Shown: positions 8,182 to 17,114 of the stretch, in pieces
Position numbering within the stretch: position 1 is the first letter of the stretch
Layout: each line of letters begins with the position of its first letter
Assembly: GCA_938020505.1 (NCBI GenBank)
Contig: CALIHR010000022.1
Span: 1 to 42,756, forward strand
Direction of reading: 5' to 3'
DNA from: an uncultured Actinobaculum sp.
Lineage (GTDB): Bacteria > Actinomycetota > Actinomycetes > Actinomycetales > Actinomycetaceae
Length of the DNA stretch: 42,756 nucleotides
Made by a program: the position numbers and the translations under genes
The notes under the pieces: generated by a model
Database searches by the model: none
Told to the model about the DNA's origin: nothing
Seen by the model: the letters and a program-made list of their open reading frames with translations, nothing else

Positions 8182-9231
8182 ATGGACAGGGTCTTTCACA
8201 TTCGCGAGGGCCTCGGAGTGTTCTGGCGTGACCGCGACACCCTGCAGATCGGGCTTGACCCCCGCACGGGCGTGACGGTGGGCGGGCTCAATCGAACCGA
8301 GCAAGATTTCGTCGCCGCCCTTTCTCGTCCATTGTCGGCAACCGAGGTTGAGGCTTCAGCGCACCGAATGCACATCGCGCCTGCGCGCTGCACTGAGATT
8401 CTCGACATGCTTGATCGAGCGGCCGTCCTCGCGCAGCCGCTCCCAAGCTTGTCCGGCGCCTGCGTGCAGCTGACAAACCTCGACGCCCTCGGCGTGGCCA
8501 TAGCGCTGGCTCTTGCCGAGGCGGGAGTGGGCGCGATCGTCTTCGGCCCGAACACGGGGAGGGTGGGGCGGGAGGATCACCCGGCCCTCGCAAAACGGCT
8601 CGGGCTGCCGCGAGCTCAAGCGTTCCTGACCGCGTTGCGTTCGGCCTCGGTGGAGATTCGCACGAGCGGGACTCCCGACGTCGCCGTCGTCACGGGCTCG
8701 CGCCTCATCGATCCGAACGCAACCGGCGATCTGTGCGGACGAGGCGTCCCCCACCTTCTCGCGTGGGTCGAGGAAGTCGACGCCTGCATCGGTCCGCTGG
8801 TCGAACCGGGCGAGAACGCCTGCGCCGGCTGCGTGCACGAAGCCCGGTGCGAAGCCGATCCTGCCTGGGTCAACCTCGCGCCCCAGGCGGTTTTCGCCAA
8901 ACCGATCGTCGCCCCGACGAATGTCAGGAACCTTGCCTGCGATCTGGCGGTCCGCTGCATTCTGGGCTTTCTGGCGGGCGAGGGCAACAGTCTGCGAGAG
9001 GTTCAGTGGAGGGTGCCTCGCGGCACGGCGGCGCCCCGCCAAGTGGCAGTCGTCGCGCACCCGGCGTGCCCGTGCAGCGCGCACTCCCTTCTTCTGGGCA
9101 AGATCGACAAAGCAGACGGCGAATCCGACTTCGAGGAAGGTCCGGCGCCCAACGCCTCGGGGGCCTCAACGGCCGGAACGCGACCGGGCCACGACCTCGA
9201 GGATCTCCTCCCCCCATTCGGCCAGTTTTGA
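8182..9231 (+). CDS. ThiF/TOMM-leader-binding-like protein
   Basis: A 349-residue protein resembling actinobacterial ThiF-family or TOMM precursor leader-peptide-binding proteins. Visible parts are an N-terminal winged-helix-like region (LNRTEQDFVAALSRPLSATE), a Rossmann-like stretch (LGVAIALALAEAGVGAIVFG), and two Cys pairs likely to hold zinc (CAGC near residue 214 and CPC near 295). The phrase GPLVEPGENACAGC is typical of this group. No peptide substrate or YcaO partner is nearby, so a RiPP role is unlikely. The gene matches the Rv3196 position in the conserved block. Its last 66 bp overlap the end of uvrD2 on the opposite strand, so the acidic C-terminal tail is probably poorly constrained. 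Role unknown. Confidence 0.7.
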   Translation: MDRVFHIREGLGVFWRDRDTLQIGLDPRTGVTVGGLNRTEQDFVAALSRPLSATEVEASAHRMHIAPARCTEILDMLDRAAVLAQPLPSLSGACVQLTNLDALGVAIALALAEAGVGAIVFGPNTGRVGREDHPALAKRLGLPRAQAFLTALRSASVEIRTSGTPDVAVVTGSRLIDPNATGDLCGRGVPHLLAWVEEVDACIGPLVEPGENACAGCVHEARCEADPAWVNLAPQAVFAKPIVAPTNVRNLACDLAVRCILGFLAGEGNSLREVQWRVPRGTAAPRQVAVVAHPACPCSAHSLLLGKIDKADGESDFEEGPAPNASGASTAGTRPGHDLEDLLPPFGQF

Positions 9232-11169
9232 GGCGCCGATGCCCCGGATCTTCCCCAACTGGGCGAGCGTCGCGGGTTTGGCGACGGCGACGGCGCGAAG
9301 CGTCGAATCGTGGAGGACGACATATGCGGGTTTGTCTATGCGCCGCGACGCCTCGAGCCTCCATTCGACGAGCGCCTCGAAAAGGGGAACGTCGTCTTCG
9401 TGTTCAACCGCGAATTGTTGCGCCGCTGCCGCTTTGCGCTCTCTGTAGCTCGTCGCGCGGGAAACGGGCTCGCTTGGCCGAGGCCACGTCCCCTGCAGGA
9501 AACGCGACATCTTTCGGGCGGACCGCTGCCCGTTGCCTTTGGCGTAGGAAATCTGGAGGCACTGCTTGGCGCGTGTGATACCCACGTACATGAGGCGTCG
9601 CTCTTCGCCTATCGCGTCCTCGCCCTTGGCCAGGGAAATTGGCATGAGGCCCTCGCTCATGCCCACCAGAAAGACAGCGTGCCATTCGAGGCCCTTCGCG
9701 GAGTGGAGGGAGGCAAGCGTCACCGAATCGGTCTCGGGCGCAGCCTGAATCTGCGCCCGCTCCTCAAGCTCGGCGACGAACTCTGCCATTCCCGCGCCGC
9801 GAGCCTGCTCCATTTCTTCGGCCATCTTGAGCAACGCGGCAAGCGCTGACCATCTTTCGCGCGCGGCCCCCGCGCCTTCCGGCGGCTGCTCACGCCACCC
9901 GCGCTGCATAAGCACCGCCTTGACGTCGTCGGCGAGCGACCCGCCCGCTTCCGCCCTGGCGGCTGCGCGCATGCCCACCATCGCTTCGCGCACTTCGCGC
10001 CTGGAAAAGAAACGCTCGGACCCGCGAATGGAGTAATCGACGCCCGCCCGTCCCAGAGCAGCCTCGAACTCCGCCGACTGGGCGTTCGTCCGGTAGAGGA
10101 CGGCGATGTCGGCGAGGCCCACTCCCTTTTCGCGCAGCTGGAGAATTTCAGCGGCTACGGCTTCGGCTTCTTCGACGTCGTCCCCGTACTCCTTGAAGAC
10201 GACCGGAACCGACGAGGGCAGCTGCGAGACGAGCCTGACGGCGCCTTTCGAAGCGTCGGGGGCGATGACCTCGTTGGCGCACGCGACGATCTGAGGGCTC
10301 GAACGATAGTCCCGGATGAGCTCGAGAATCTGGGCGCCCCGGAACTCTCGAGCGAAGTCGGCCAGGTAACGGGAGGACGCCCCCGCGAAGGAGTAGATGG
10401 TCTGGGAGACGTCGCCCACCACGCACAGGTCGCGGCGCTCTCCCATCCACAGCTGCAGCAGCCTGTGCTGGAGCGGGGAGACGTCCTGATACTCGTCGAC
10501 GACGAAGTGACGGTACTGGTCGCGCACCATGCGGGCGACGTCGGGACGGTCGATGAGGATGCCGATGAGCAACAGCAGAACGTCCTCGAAATCGATGACC
10601 CCCCGATTCTGCTTAACGTCCTCGTAGACCCGTATAAGCCGAGCGATTTCTTCCGCGGGATAGCCTGCGGCCTGATCTCGCTGAAGGCTGCGGGCGCGGT
10701 CTGGGTAGTCGTCGGGGGTCACGAGGCTGACGCGCGACCATTCGATCTCGGAAGCCATGTCCCGCAACGAGACCGAATCGGTCGTTATGCCGAGCTGGCC
10801 GGCGGCCTGCGCGACCATGGAAAGCTTGTTCTCCGCGATCGGCGGAACGGCGCCGCCGACGGCCGTCCCCCAAAAATAGCTGAGCTGACGCAGGGCCGCG
10901 GCGTGGAAAGTGTGTGCCGACGCCCCGCGCACGCCGAGATCGCGCAGGCGCGAACGCAGCTCCCCCGCAGCGCGCGACGTGAACGTGAGCGCCATGACGT
11001 TTCGGGGATCGAGGATTCCCGCTCGCGCGGCGTATGCGATCCGGTACGTTATCGCGCGCGTCTTTCCAGTTCCGGCCCCCGCACGCACGCACAGTGGAAC
11101 CCCGAAGCGCGTGGCGACTTCACGCTGCTCCGGATCGAGGTGCTCGAGCAATTCGTCCGCCGATTCCAT
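9166..11169 (-). CDS. uvrD2: UvrD2-type superfamily 1 DNA helicase with HRDC domain
   Basis: A 667-residue 3'-5' ATP-dependent DNA helicase. Motif I is GAGTGKT at residues 31-37. Motif II is VVDEYQDVSPLQH. Motif III is VVGDVSQTIYSFAGA. Motif V is TLASLHSAKGLEWHAVFLVG and motif VI is RLMYVGITRAKQCLQISYA. A C-terminal HRDC domain (about residues 595-660, ending LGKIRGIGASKLAEWGEEIL) identifies the UvrD2 branch rather than UvrD1/PcrA. It acts in DNA repair and replication in the cytoplasm. The neighbour mycoredoxin is divergent, as at Rv3198c/Rv3198A. Its 3' end overlaps the ThiF-like gene on the other strand by 66 bp. Confidence 0.93.
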   Translation of the reverse strand: MESADELLEHLDPEQREVATRFGVPLCVRAGAGTGKTRAITYRIAYAARAGILDPRNVMALTFTSRAAGELRSRLRDLGVRGASAHTFHAAALRQLSYFWGTAVGGAVPPIAENKLSMVAQAAGQLGITTDSVSLRDMASEIEWSRVSLVTPDDYPDRARSLQRDQAAGYPAEEIARLIRVYEDVKQNRGVIDFEDVLLLLIGILIDRPDVARMVRDQYRHFVVDEYQDVSPLQHRLLQLWMGERRDLCVVGDVSQTIYSFAGASSRYLADFAREFRGAQILELIRDYRSSPQIVACANEVIAPDASKGAVRLVSQLPSSVPVVFKEYGDDVEEAEAVAAEILQLREKGVGLADIAVLYRTNAQSAEFEAALGRAGVDYSIRGSERFFSRREVREAMVGMRAAARAEAGGSLADDVKAVLMQRGWREQPPEGAGAARERWSALAALLKMAEEMEQARGAGMAEFVAELEERAQIQAAPETDSVTLASLHSAKGLEWHAVFLVGMSEGLMPISLAKGEDAIGEERRLMYVGITRAKQCLQISYAKGNGQRSARKMSRFLQGTWPRPSEPVSRATSYRERKAAAAQQFAVEHEDDVPLFEALVEWRLEASRRIDKPAYVVLHDSTLRAVAVAKPATLAQLGKIRGIGASKLAEWGEEILEVVARSRSGR

Positions 11170-11238
11170 GGTTCAAGTCTGGCACGCCCATCCGACACTT
11201 TTCGGAACGGCGGATTCCCCAGACCGCCGACGCCGCCG

Positions 11239-11273
11239 ATTCCCGTTCGCGCCGCCCATTCCCGTTCGCGCCG
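11239..11273. repeat. 16-bp direct repeat, period 19
   Basis: ATTCCCGTTCGCGCCG occurs at 11239-11254 and 11258-11273 in the divergent uvrD2/mycoredoxin gap. It is exact. Confidence 0.7.
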
Positions 11274-11320
11274 TTCGCGAACAAAGGCCCCGCAGGCGCC
11301 AAGGAGCGCACAGAGCGACC

Positions 11321-11326
11321 TAAACT
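11321..11326 (+). promoter_or_regulatory. -10 box TAAACT of leaderless mycoredoxin
   Basis: TAAACT ends 6 nt before the ATG at 11333; no ribosome-binding site is present between them. It repeats the leaderless pattern seen at 8182 and 30407. Confidence 0.45.
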
Positions 11327-11332
11327 TGCGTC

Positions 11333-11575
11333 ATGGCACAATTCAAGATGTACACGACCACGTGGTGCGGCTATTGCAAGAACCTCAAGCGTCAATTGGA
11401 CAAAGCGGGCATAGCCTACGACGAGGTCGACGTGGAAAAGGACTCCGCGGCCGCCGAGCGCGTCATGTCTTTCAACGGCGGGAACCGCACCGTTCCGACC
11501 CTCGAGTTCGAGGACGGCAGCGCGCTGACCAATCCGAGCCTGAGCCAGGTGGAGGCCAAACTCGCAAAATTGTGA
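11333..11575 (+). CDS. mrx1: Mycoredoxin (glutaredoxin-like oxidoreductase)
   Basis: An 80-residue glutaredoxin-fold protein with active site CGYC (Cys12-Cys15) in TTTWCGYCKNLKRQLD and the cis-Pro region RTVPTLEF. This matches actinobacterial mycoredoxin-1, which reduces mycothiol mixed disulfides using mycothiol and its reductase in the cytoplasm. The size and the position beside uvrD2 agree with Rv3198A. The start follows a -10 box with no leader. It is followed 79 bp later by a TetR regulator. Confidence is high for the family; mycothiol use is inferred from the family. Confidence 0.9.
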   Translation: MAQFKMYTTTWCGYCKNLKRQLDKAGIAYDEVDVEKDSAAAERVMSFNGGNRTVPTLEFEDGSALTNPSLSQVEAKLAKL

Positions 11576-11654
11576 GCCGACCGGCTCGCGCCTTCGGGAA
11601 CGCGGCGAAGCGGACGGCCGAGGCAAACCGCGAAGAGACGAGACGGGGTGAGAC

Positions 11655-12254
11655 ATGGCCAGGCCCCGCAAGCCCATCGAAGCCGGGCGGCGCGACAGGC
11701 TCATGCGGCAGGCTCGCGCGCATTTTGCGCACTGCGGATACACCGGCGCCTCGCTGAGCGAGATCCTTTCCGCCGCCGAGTTTCCACGCAGCTCCTTCTA
11801 CTATTTCTTCGGCGACAAGGCAGCCCTGTTCGAAGCGGCGTTCTCCGACGGCCTGGCGCGCCTGGCAGAACGGGTGCGAGTGCCCGACGTCGATTCGCTG
11901 GACGCCGAGTCCTTCTGGCCCTCGATTTTCGCGTTCCTCGACGATCTGGAAGAAGCCGGCGCAGACCAAGACGTCTCAACAATCCCGCGTCTTTTCCACA
12001 TGCCGGACGCTCCGGAATGCGCCGCCCGCGTCGACTTTGGCGGGGCGGCCAGGCAATGGTGCGAGCGCGCGGTCCGCGCCGGGCGGGCGCTCGGTGTGCT
12101 CGACCGCGAAATCCCCGTGAGCCTTCACGTCGAGCTGGTGTGGAGCATCGCCGTCGCGCTCGACCGCTGGATGGCCTCGCAGACCGCCGGATCCGTTGAC
12201 GGACGCGGACTCAGCCGCATTCTTATGACACGAGTGCTCGGGGCCCCCTCATGA
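11655..12254 (+). CDS. TetR/AcrR-family transcriptional regulator
   Basis: A 199-residue regulator. The N-terminal helix-turn-helix is clear (about residues 12-58: GYTGASLSEILSAAEFPRSS then FYYFFGDKAALFEAAF). The C-terminal ligand domain is unassigned. The start ATG at 11655 has GGGG about 6 nt upstream (GACGGGGTGAGACATG). It may control the divergent membrane-protein/NAD(P)-binding pair at 12402-14032 or itself; no palindromic operator is obvious next to it. It starts the block that separates mycoredoxin from nudC. Confidence 0.85.
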   Translation: MARPRKPIEAGRRDRLMRQARAHFAHCGYTGASLSEILSAAEFPRSSFYYFFGDKAALFEAAFSDGLARLAERVRVPDVDSLDAESFWPSIFAFLDDLEEAGADQDVSTIPRLFHMPDAPECAARVDFGGAARQWCERAVRAGRALGVLDREIPVSLHVELVWSIAVALDRWMASQTAGSVDGRGLSRILMTRVLGAPS

Positions 12255-12401
12255 CGCCCGTGCTTGGCGCTGCCTGCGCGTTCGACGCCGCCGCAAGCGC
12301 TACCCGCACACGCCGGCGCCATGGAGCAAACTCGACTCCTATGCCGTGAACGCGGGCACGGCCTCAGCTCTGAGTCACAGGACGGCGCGCAAGCTCCGCT
12401 C

Positions 12402-12848
12402 CTATGACGCGAGCGCGCGAGGCGCCGCGCTTCGGCGCAGACGACGTCGGGCGAGGAGCAGATGAATTGCCGCGCCGCCGAAAGCGACGTCGATCGGGAC
12501 GACCTGCGGAAGGGCCCGCCGCAAGATCAGCATAAAACTGCCGAGCATGGGAAGCGTCATCGCCAAGGCGGCGTCGGCGAGGCGGCTGTCGCGTTCGAGA
12601 AGAACGCATCCCGCGCTCGCCATCGCGACTGCGACGACGGTGTTGGCCTCCTCGGCATGCTCGCCCAGCCAGCGGGTCACGCCTTCCTCGGCATGCCCGC
12701 GATTGGCTTCCAACGCCTGCGCCAAGCGCCCAGGCGTGCTCTCTATGGCCGGAAAACACTTGCCGACGCCGGCTGTCAGGTAGGCCGCCCCGAGCACTCG
12801 GCGACGCCGCAGCTCGCGCTCGGCCGCCGAACGATGTGCGTGATTCAT
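12402..12848 (-). CDS. Small DoxX-like membrane protein
   Basis: A 148-residue hydrophobic protein with about four membrane segments (VLGAAYLTAGVGKCF, NTVVAVAMASAGCVLL, AALAMTLPMLGSFMLIL and VVPIDVAFGGAAIHLLLA). The layout resembles DoxX/DUF-type small membrane proteins, but I cannot name the family securely. ATG at 12848 is chosen because AAAGGA lies about 9 nt upstream; an upstream in-frame start lacks such a site. The C-terminus is Arg-rich and likely cytoplasmic. It is divergent from an NAD(P)-binding oxidoreductase-like gene, suggesting shared control. Confidence 0.55.
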   Translation of the reverse strand: MNHAHRSAAERELRRRRVLGAAYLTAGVGKCFPAIESTPGRLAQALEANRGHAEEGVTRWLGEHAEEANTVVAVAMASAGCVLLERDSRLADAALAMTLPMLGSFMLILRRALPQVVPIDVAFGGAAIHLLLARRRLRRSAAPRALAS

Positions 12849-13071
12849 TGTTTCAATTCCTTTCTCAGCGCTGTTCTCCGTGCCGCCCCGATTTCCTTGC
12901 CTCAAATTCGTGGACAACACTGTCCATAAACGCTAGCATGGTTTCAGGCGCTCGCGCAGCCGAACTCCGGCAAAGCTTGCGGGAAGCAACCGTTCGGCAA
13001 TCCTCCGGACCCACCCTCCCCGCGAGGCCCTGCCGCGCGTTTGCCCGACATATCCACGCCAGACCCACTGG

Positions 13072-13102
13072 GACGGAACGAACAGTCAGACGGAACGAAC
13101 AG
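13072..13102. repeat. 14-bp direct repeat, period 17
   Basis: GACGGAACGAACAG occurs at 13072-13085 and 13089-13102, exact, in the divergent gap 12849-13165 between the DoxX-like gene and the NAD(P)-binding gene. It lies about 65 bp before the latter's start and could be an operator pair. Nothing else is seen in that 317-bp gap. Confidence 0.65.
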
Positions 13103-13165
13103 CGAGGCTGACGGGGCCGACTCAACAACGTGAGAAACAAACGCAAAGATGCGAAAGGAAGAACA

Positions 13166-14032
13166 ATGTCCACCGTTCTCGTCGCCGGAGCAACCGGCTA
13201 CCTCGGCCGCCACATCGTCGAGGAACTCCGCCGCCGCGGCCGCCGCGTGCGGGCAGCCGTGCGCGACAGGGCGCGGGCCGAAAAGGAGGGGCCCTGGAAG
13301 TCGCCGTCGCTGGAGGGGCTCGTCGAAGACTGGGCCGTCGGCGACGTCGCCGACCCCGACTTCGCCAAAGACCTCGCAAAAGGCGCCGCCCAGGTCGTCT
13401 CGGCCCTAGGCGTGACGCGGCAGAAAGCCGACCCCTGGCAAATCGACAACCTCGCCAACCGCGCCATTCTCGCCTCGGCCCTGCGTCACGGCGCCGCCTC
13501 GTTCACGTACGTCAACGTCCTTGGCGGGGAGGCATGCCCGGCCAAGCTCACGCGGGCCAAAACCGCTTTCGCGCGAGCCTTGGAAAGGGCCGGCGTCGTC
13601 TCTCAGATCGTCAATCCGTCGGCGTACTTTTCCGACATGATGTCGGTTTTGAAGATGGCCAAGCGGGGCAAGGTGCGCATATTCGACCCCGGCGTCCGCC
13701 TCAACCCGATCCATGGAGCGGACCTCGCGGTTTACATCTGCGACCTCATGGAAAAGGGCGAGAAGGGATCGTGGGACGTGGGCGGGCCCGACGTCTTCAC
13801 CTGGGACGAGCTGGCGCGAACGGCTCTTGCAGCCATGGGCAAACAGCCGCGCGTAGGCAAGATTCCGACATGGATCCTCCCGCCCGCGCTGGGGTTGACG
13901 TCGCTGTTCAGCAGACGCATGGCGGACACCGCGCGTTTCGCGACGTGGAACATGCTGCACGACTGCGTCGGGTCCGCAACCGGCGTTCGGCATCTCGCTG
14001 ACTTTTACGCGGAGAACCGCGGCCTCGTCTGA
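13166..14032 (+). CDS. NAD(P)-binding atypical SDR / NmrA-like protein
   Basis: A 288-residue Rossmann protein. The nucleotide-binding motif GATGYLGRHIV is at residues 8-18, with RRRGRRVRAAVRD following as expected for an NADP-preferring loop. Later landmarks are VVSALGVTRQK, FTYVNVLGGE, NPSAYFSDMMSVLKMAKRGK and a C-terminal SDR-a5-like part (WDVGGPDVFTWDELARTAL). The usual YxxxK pair is not conserved, so it is an atypical SDR. Start ATG at 13166 has AAAGGA 7 nt upstream; the longer frame from 13130 lacks one. Substrate unknown. Confidence 0.82.
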   Translation: MSTVLVAGATGYLGRHIVEELRRRGRRVRAAVRDRARAEKEGPWKSPSLEGLVEDWAVGDVADPDFAKDLAKGAAQVVSALGVTRQKADPWQIDNLANRAILASALRHGAASFTYVNVLGGEACPAKLTRAKTAFARALERAGVVSQIVNPSAYFSDMMSVLKMAKRGKVRIFDPGVRLNPIHGADLAVYICDLMEKGEKGSWDVGGPDVFTWDELARTALAAMGKQPRVGKIPTWILPPALGLTSLFSRRMADTARFATWNMLHDCVGSATGVRHLADFYAENRGLV

Positions 14033-14583
14033 GTTCGACCGCTCGGGGCGGCGCCGCAAAGAAGCGAGCTCATCGTCTGGCGCGTGACGAATGCGCCGCG
14101 CGCCAGATCGCAGTCTCGCGCCTGACAGAAAGGAATCCTGCGACCGACCGCAAGCCAGAGACAAGGGAGCATCACGGAACTTTTCGCCGCGAAATGAAAC
14201 AGATCACAATAGAGTATAAAAGCTTGCATCGACTTCGACCGCATCGTAGGCTGAAGATCGTCGGGCGGATGAATCTCGTAACCGAAAATCACCGCCTACG
14301 TCAAAATACTTATAACTTCGATTCGCACAACTGAAAATCCGCGGATTTGCGCGGTTAAACCGCAATGGTTTGACGCAGCGAGCTCCGCTTTCACGCCTAC
14401 ACTCAGTGTCGCGGCGTCAACCGACCACAAGGGTCGGCGACATGCAAGCGACCCTCATAACATACCTGTCCACTCGTCGTTTTGAGCGACATACCGTTCG
14501 AGCGGCATCCTACTTGAATTCGGTCCACAACGAAACCAATCCAGACCCGCGCGCCCACCGCGCCACAACCCAAAGGAGAAACA
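14033..14583. other. Long intergenic region before the low-GC island
   Basis: 551 bp without a convincing gene. GC drops sharply around 14190-14370. Two adjacent palindromes are present, AAATCCGCGGATTT (14335-14348) and GCGGTTAAACCGC (14351-14363). A strong ribosome-binding site AAAGGAG precedes the ATG at 14584. A promoter is expected here, but I cannot place it with confidence. Confidence 0.5.
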
Positions 14584-16089
14584 ATGAGCGAAAACGAGAA
14601 GTACGACAACCTGGACAAGTCCATCGGTCAACTCAAGCGCGCAGCCATTGACGCATACGTCAGAGACAAAATCGGAGGCGGGGCGGAGTCATTCACCCGG
14701 AATAAGGATGGGTATGAGATAGTCTTCTCGGGACTCTTCAGGGGAATGACGATGGGCATAGACCGTCCGGGGCCAGACGGCAAAGGCGGCGGAACGGGAT
14801 TCAAGGCATCCGCCTACAACAGCGGGCCTAACTACGGAGGAGGAAGCGGTTCCACAAGCGAACTGGACTACACAAAAGAATTCAACAGCGTTCGCAGGAA
14901 GATCGAGGATATAGTCGAGCCGTGGAGGAAGCTTCCGAATCCCGAGGCAATCGATCAAGTGCTGTCCGGTTGCAGGGGTGCTGTGTCCCATCTCTCAGTA
15001 TCTTTAGGTTCGGAGGGAAAGGGCGTGGCCGGCGGGATTCTTGAAAAGAAACTCAATTCGGTGCATGAGCAGCTAGCGCATATGTCCGGCAACACCGTGA
15101 ACGCCTTCAGGTCCAATGTGATCGAGAGCCTTCAACACGTTATCGGCGGCCTGTCGGCGGCGTCGACCTACTGGACGGCGGCCCTCGGCTATGAACACGG
15201 AATCTTCAAGAAAGCTCGGGAGTCGGTCGTCGACATCGTTGAGAAGGGGATTAAGTCCTTTGAAACGGTCGCTAAAAAGAGCGCCAGCTCAGACCTCAAA
15301 ACAGTTATAGCGATCGGCGAGCTTGCAAAAGAGGGCTTCTCCTTGATTCCCGGCAGCGAAACGGCTTCCGCAATCGCGAAAACACTCCAACTCGGCCTGG
15401 AGCCCCTTAAGGACCTGGACAACGAGAAAGAAGTTCCCCAGACCTCATTGTCTTACGACGACGCCCTCAGCTCCCTGACCACGGCCTTCAAGCAATTGAA
15501 TGAGACTGTAACGACGGCGGAGAAGAAGGTGGAAAAGAATCTCATCGACAACATGGACGGAATGAGGAAGAGGAAAAGCTCATACGACCTCAAATTGACG
15601 GCTGCAAAGTCATCGGACGTCAGCACGTCGGAGAGGTTAAACATCGATCAAAGCCGAGTCGTGGACATTCTCACCAGGTCCAGGCCGAAGATTATCGAGG
15701 AACTCAACAGCGCCTGGCATGAGATCCAAAGCGTCCATATGACCACTTGCGTTAGCCGCCCCGGAAAGATAGGCATCGGCATCAACGGACCGTCCTCGAA
15801 GTTCCATGACATGAAGTGGCTTATCCACGACCTCATCGAAGAGCTGACTGAGGAAACCGAATACGCCTTCAAAGATTTCGAGATTGCCGTCGAACTCATA
15901 GAGCAGGGGGACTCGGCGTCGAAAACCAAACTGGAGGAAATGGAACAGAAAATCAAAGACGGCAGCCGCCTGCGCCCATGGCAAGACCGCAGCATCGAGA
16001 AAGAAATGAAGGACAAAGAGAAACAGGAACAAGAGAAAAAGAAGCAGGACCCTGGCAAGAATAACCAGGGCAACAGCAAAAAGAAATAA
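14584..16089 (+). CDS. Uncharacterised 501-residue helical protein
   Basis: I do not recognise this family. It starts MSENEKYDNLDKSIGQLKRA after a strong AAAGGAG site. Residues 1-70 are mixed. A Gly/Ser-rich stretch (about 60-95, NSGPNYGGGSGSTSE) leads to a long, mostly helical body (95-460) with heptad-like segments. The tail is a charged coiled coil ending in repeated Lys/Glu/Gln (KEKQEQEKKKQDPGKNNQGN). No signal peptide or membrane span is seen. Codon use is less GC-biased than neighbours (AAA, AGG, ATA are frequent), suggesting transfer. It is 12 bp ahead of a membrane-protein gene and probably cotranscribed with two such paralogues. It could be a secreted or surface-associated effector-like protein, but nothing proves that. 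Confidence 0.75.
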   Translation: MSENEKYDNLDKSIGQLKRAAIDAYVRDKIGGGAESFTRNKDGYEIVFSGLFRGMTMGIDRPGPDGKGGGTGFKASAYNSGPNYGGGSGSTSELDYTKEFNSVRRKIEDIVEPWRKLPNPEAIDQVLSGCRGAVSHLSVSLGSEGKGVAGGILEKKLNSVHEQLAHMSGNTVNAFRSNVIESLQHVIGGLSAASTYWTAALGYEHGIFKKARESVVDIVEKGIKSFETVAKKSASSDLKTVIAIGELAKEGFSLIPGSETASAIAKTLQLGLEPLKDLDNEKEVPQTSLSYDDALSSLTTAFKQLNETVTTAEKKVEKNLIDNMDGMRKRKSSYDLKLTAAKSSDVSTSERLNIDQSRVVDILTRSRPKIIEELNSAWHEIQSVHMTTCVSRPGKIGIGINGPSSKFHDMKWLIHDLIEELTEETEYAFKDFEIAVELIEQGDSASKTKLEEMEQKIKDGSRLRPWQDRSIEKEMKDKEKQEQEKKKQDPGKNNQGNSKKK

Positions 16090-16101
16090 GAAGGAACAGC
16101 G

Positions 16102-16542
16102 ATGACGAAACCCATATTCATCACCCTGCGCATTCTCATCGTCGCGCTAACATTCTTCACCCTCAAATGGCTGTTCTTGAGCGGTCCGGTCATAACCGTC
16201 GGTGCCAGCCAGATCCACTGCCGGGCGGTCGGTTGGGACTATCTAGGCGAACCTTATAGCGCGTCTGGTTTTTTCGACATTCACAGCGCCGACGACATGG
16301 ACAGGTTCTCCTCAACCAACGACATTGGAGAAGAATTGGCAGAGCAACGAAGAGGGCGTGACAAGGCCATCGAAGGCTGCAACCTCGCACGCGACAACCG
16401 CAGGCTCTACATGAACCTGACAGCGATCTTCGCCGCAACCGCCTTTATCACCCTCCCCAAGCCAACACAGAAGAAGTTTAACCTCAACTTCTTGAAGCTA
16501 AAACGAAAGGACGAGTTCGTCACCGTTGCCGAATCGCAATAG
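16102..16542 (+). CDS. Two-TM membrane protein with two conserved Cys, copy 1
   Basis: A 146-residue protein of unknown family. A first membrane helix covers about residues 7-30 (FITLRILIVALTFFTLKWLF) and a second about 103-121 (LYMNLTAIFAATAFITLP). Between them lies a loop of about 70 residues, probably extracytoplasmic, with one Cys at each end (ASQIHCRAVGWDYL and AIEGCNLARDNRR), positioned to form a disulfide. The C-terminus is basic. A site AAGGA lies 7 nt before the ATG. The layout resembles small two-TM proteins of actinobacteria with a C...C loop. It is paralogous to the next gene. Confidence 0.7.
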   Translation: MTKPIFITLRILIVALTFFTLKWLFLSGPVITVGASQIHCRAVGWDYLGEPYSASGFFDIHSADDMDRFSSTNDIGEELAEQRRGRDKAIEGCNLARDNRRLYMNLTAIFAATAFITLPKPTQKKFNLNFLKLKRKDEFVTVAESQ

Positions 16543-16619
16543 AACTCAGCTCTGTCAATCAGCCACTTGCAAACCGGAACGGCCAATGCACCAGCAGAAA
16601 GAAATAGAAAGGAATGGCA

Positions 16620-17063
16620 ATGACGAAACCCATATTCATCACCCTGCGCATTCTCATCGTCGCGCTGACATTCTTCACCCTCAAATGGCTGTTCTTAAGC
16701 AGCCCGATCATAACCCTCAACGCCAGTGAGATCCACTGCAAGCCCGCGGGCTGGGACTATCTGAGAGAAGGCTACAACACGTCTGGTTTTTTCGACATAG
16801 ACAACTCCGCAGAAATGGATCAGTTCACAGCAACCAACAACATCGGGGGAGAATTGGCCGAGCAACGACGAGCGCGCGATAAGGCCATCGAAGGCTGCAA
16901 CCTCGCACGCGACAACCGCAGGCTCTACATGAACCTGACAGCGATCTTCGCCGTGGGTGCCTTCATCGCTCTCCCCAAGCCAACACAGAAGAAGCTTAAC
17001 CTCAACTTCTTGAAGTTAAAACGAAAGGATGACGAGCTCGTCACCATTCCCGAATCGCAGTAG
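16620..17063 (+). CDS. Two-TM membrane protein with two conserved Cys, copy 2
   Basis: A 147-residue tandem paralogue of the gene at 16102. The first 27 residues are nearly identical and so are the second Cys block and helix (AIEGCNLARDNRRLYMNLTA), while the loop differs (GWDYLREGYNTSGFFDIDNS). ATG at 16620 is chosen over 16614 because AAAGGA then has normal spacing and the start aligns with copy 1. Function unknown. The duplicate with divergence concentrated in the exposed loop suggests selection on an external binding surface. Confidence 0.7.
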   Translation: MTKPIFITLRILIVALTFFTLKWLFLSSPIITLNASEIHCKPAGWDYLREGYNTSGFFDIDNSAEMDQFTATNNIGGELAEQRRARDKAIEGCNLARDNRRLYMNLTAIFAVGAFIALPKPTQKKLNLNFLKLKRKDDELVTIPESQ

Positions 17064-17114
17064 AGCTCAATCCCCTATCGATCAATCACTGGCGAAGCAG
17101 AACGGCGAAACAAA

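Noticed and set aside
8182..9231. RiPP (TOMM) biosynthetic cluster
   Set aside because: Only one ThiF-like gene is present, with no YcaO, dehydrogenase or precursor peptide, and the gene belongs to a conserved housekeeping block.
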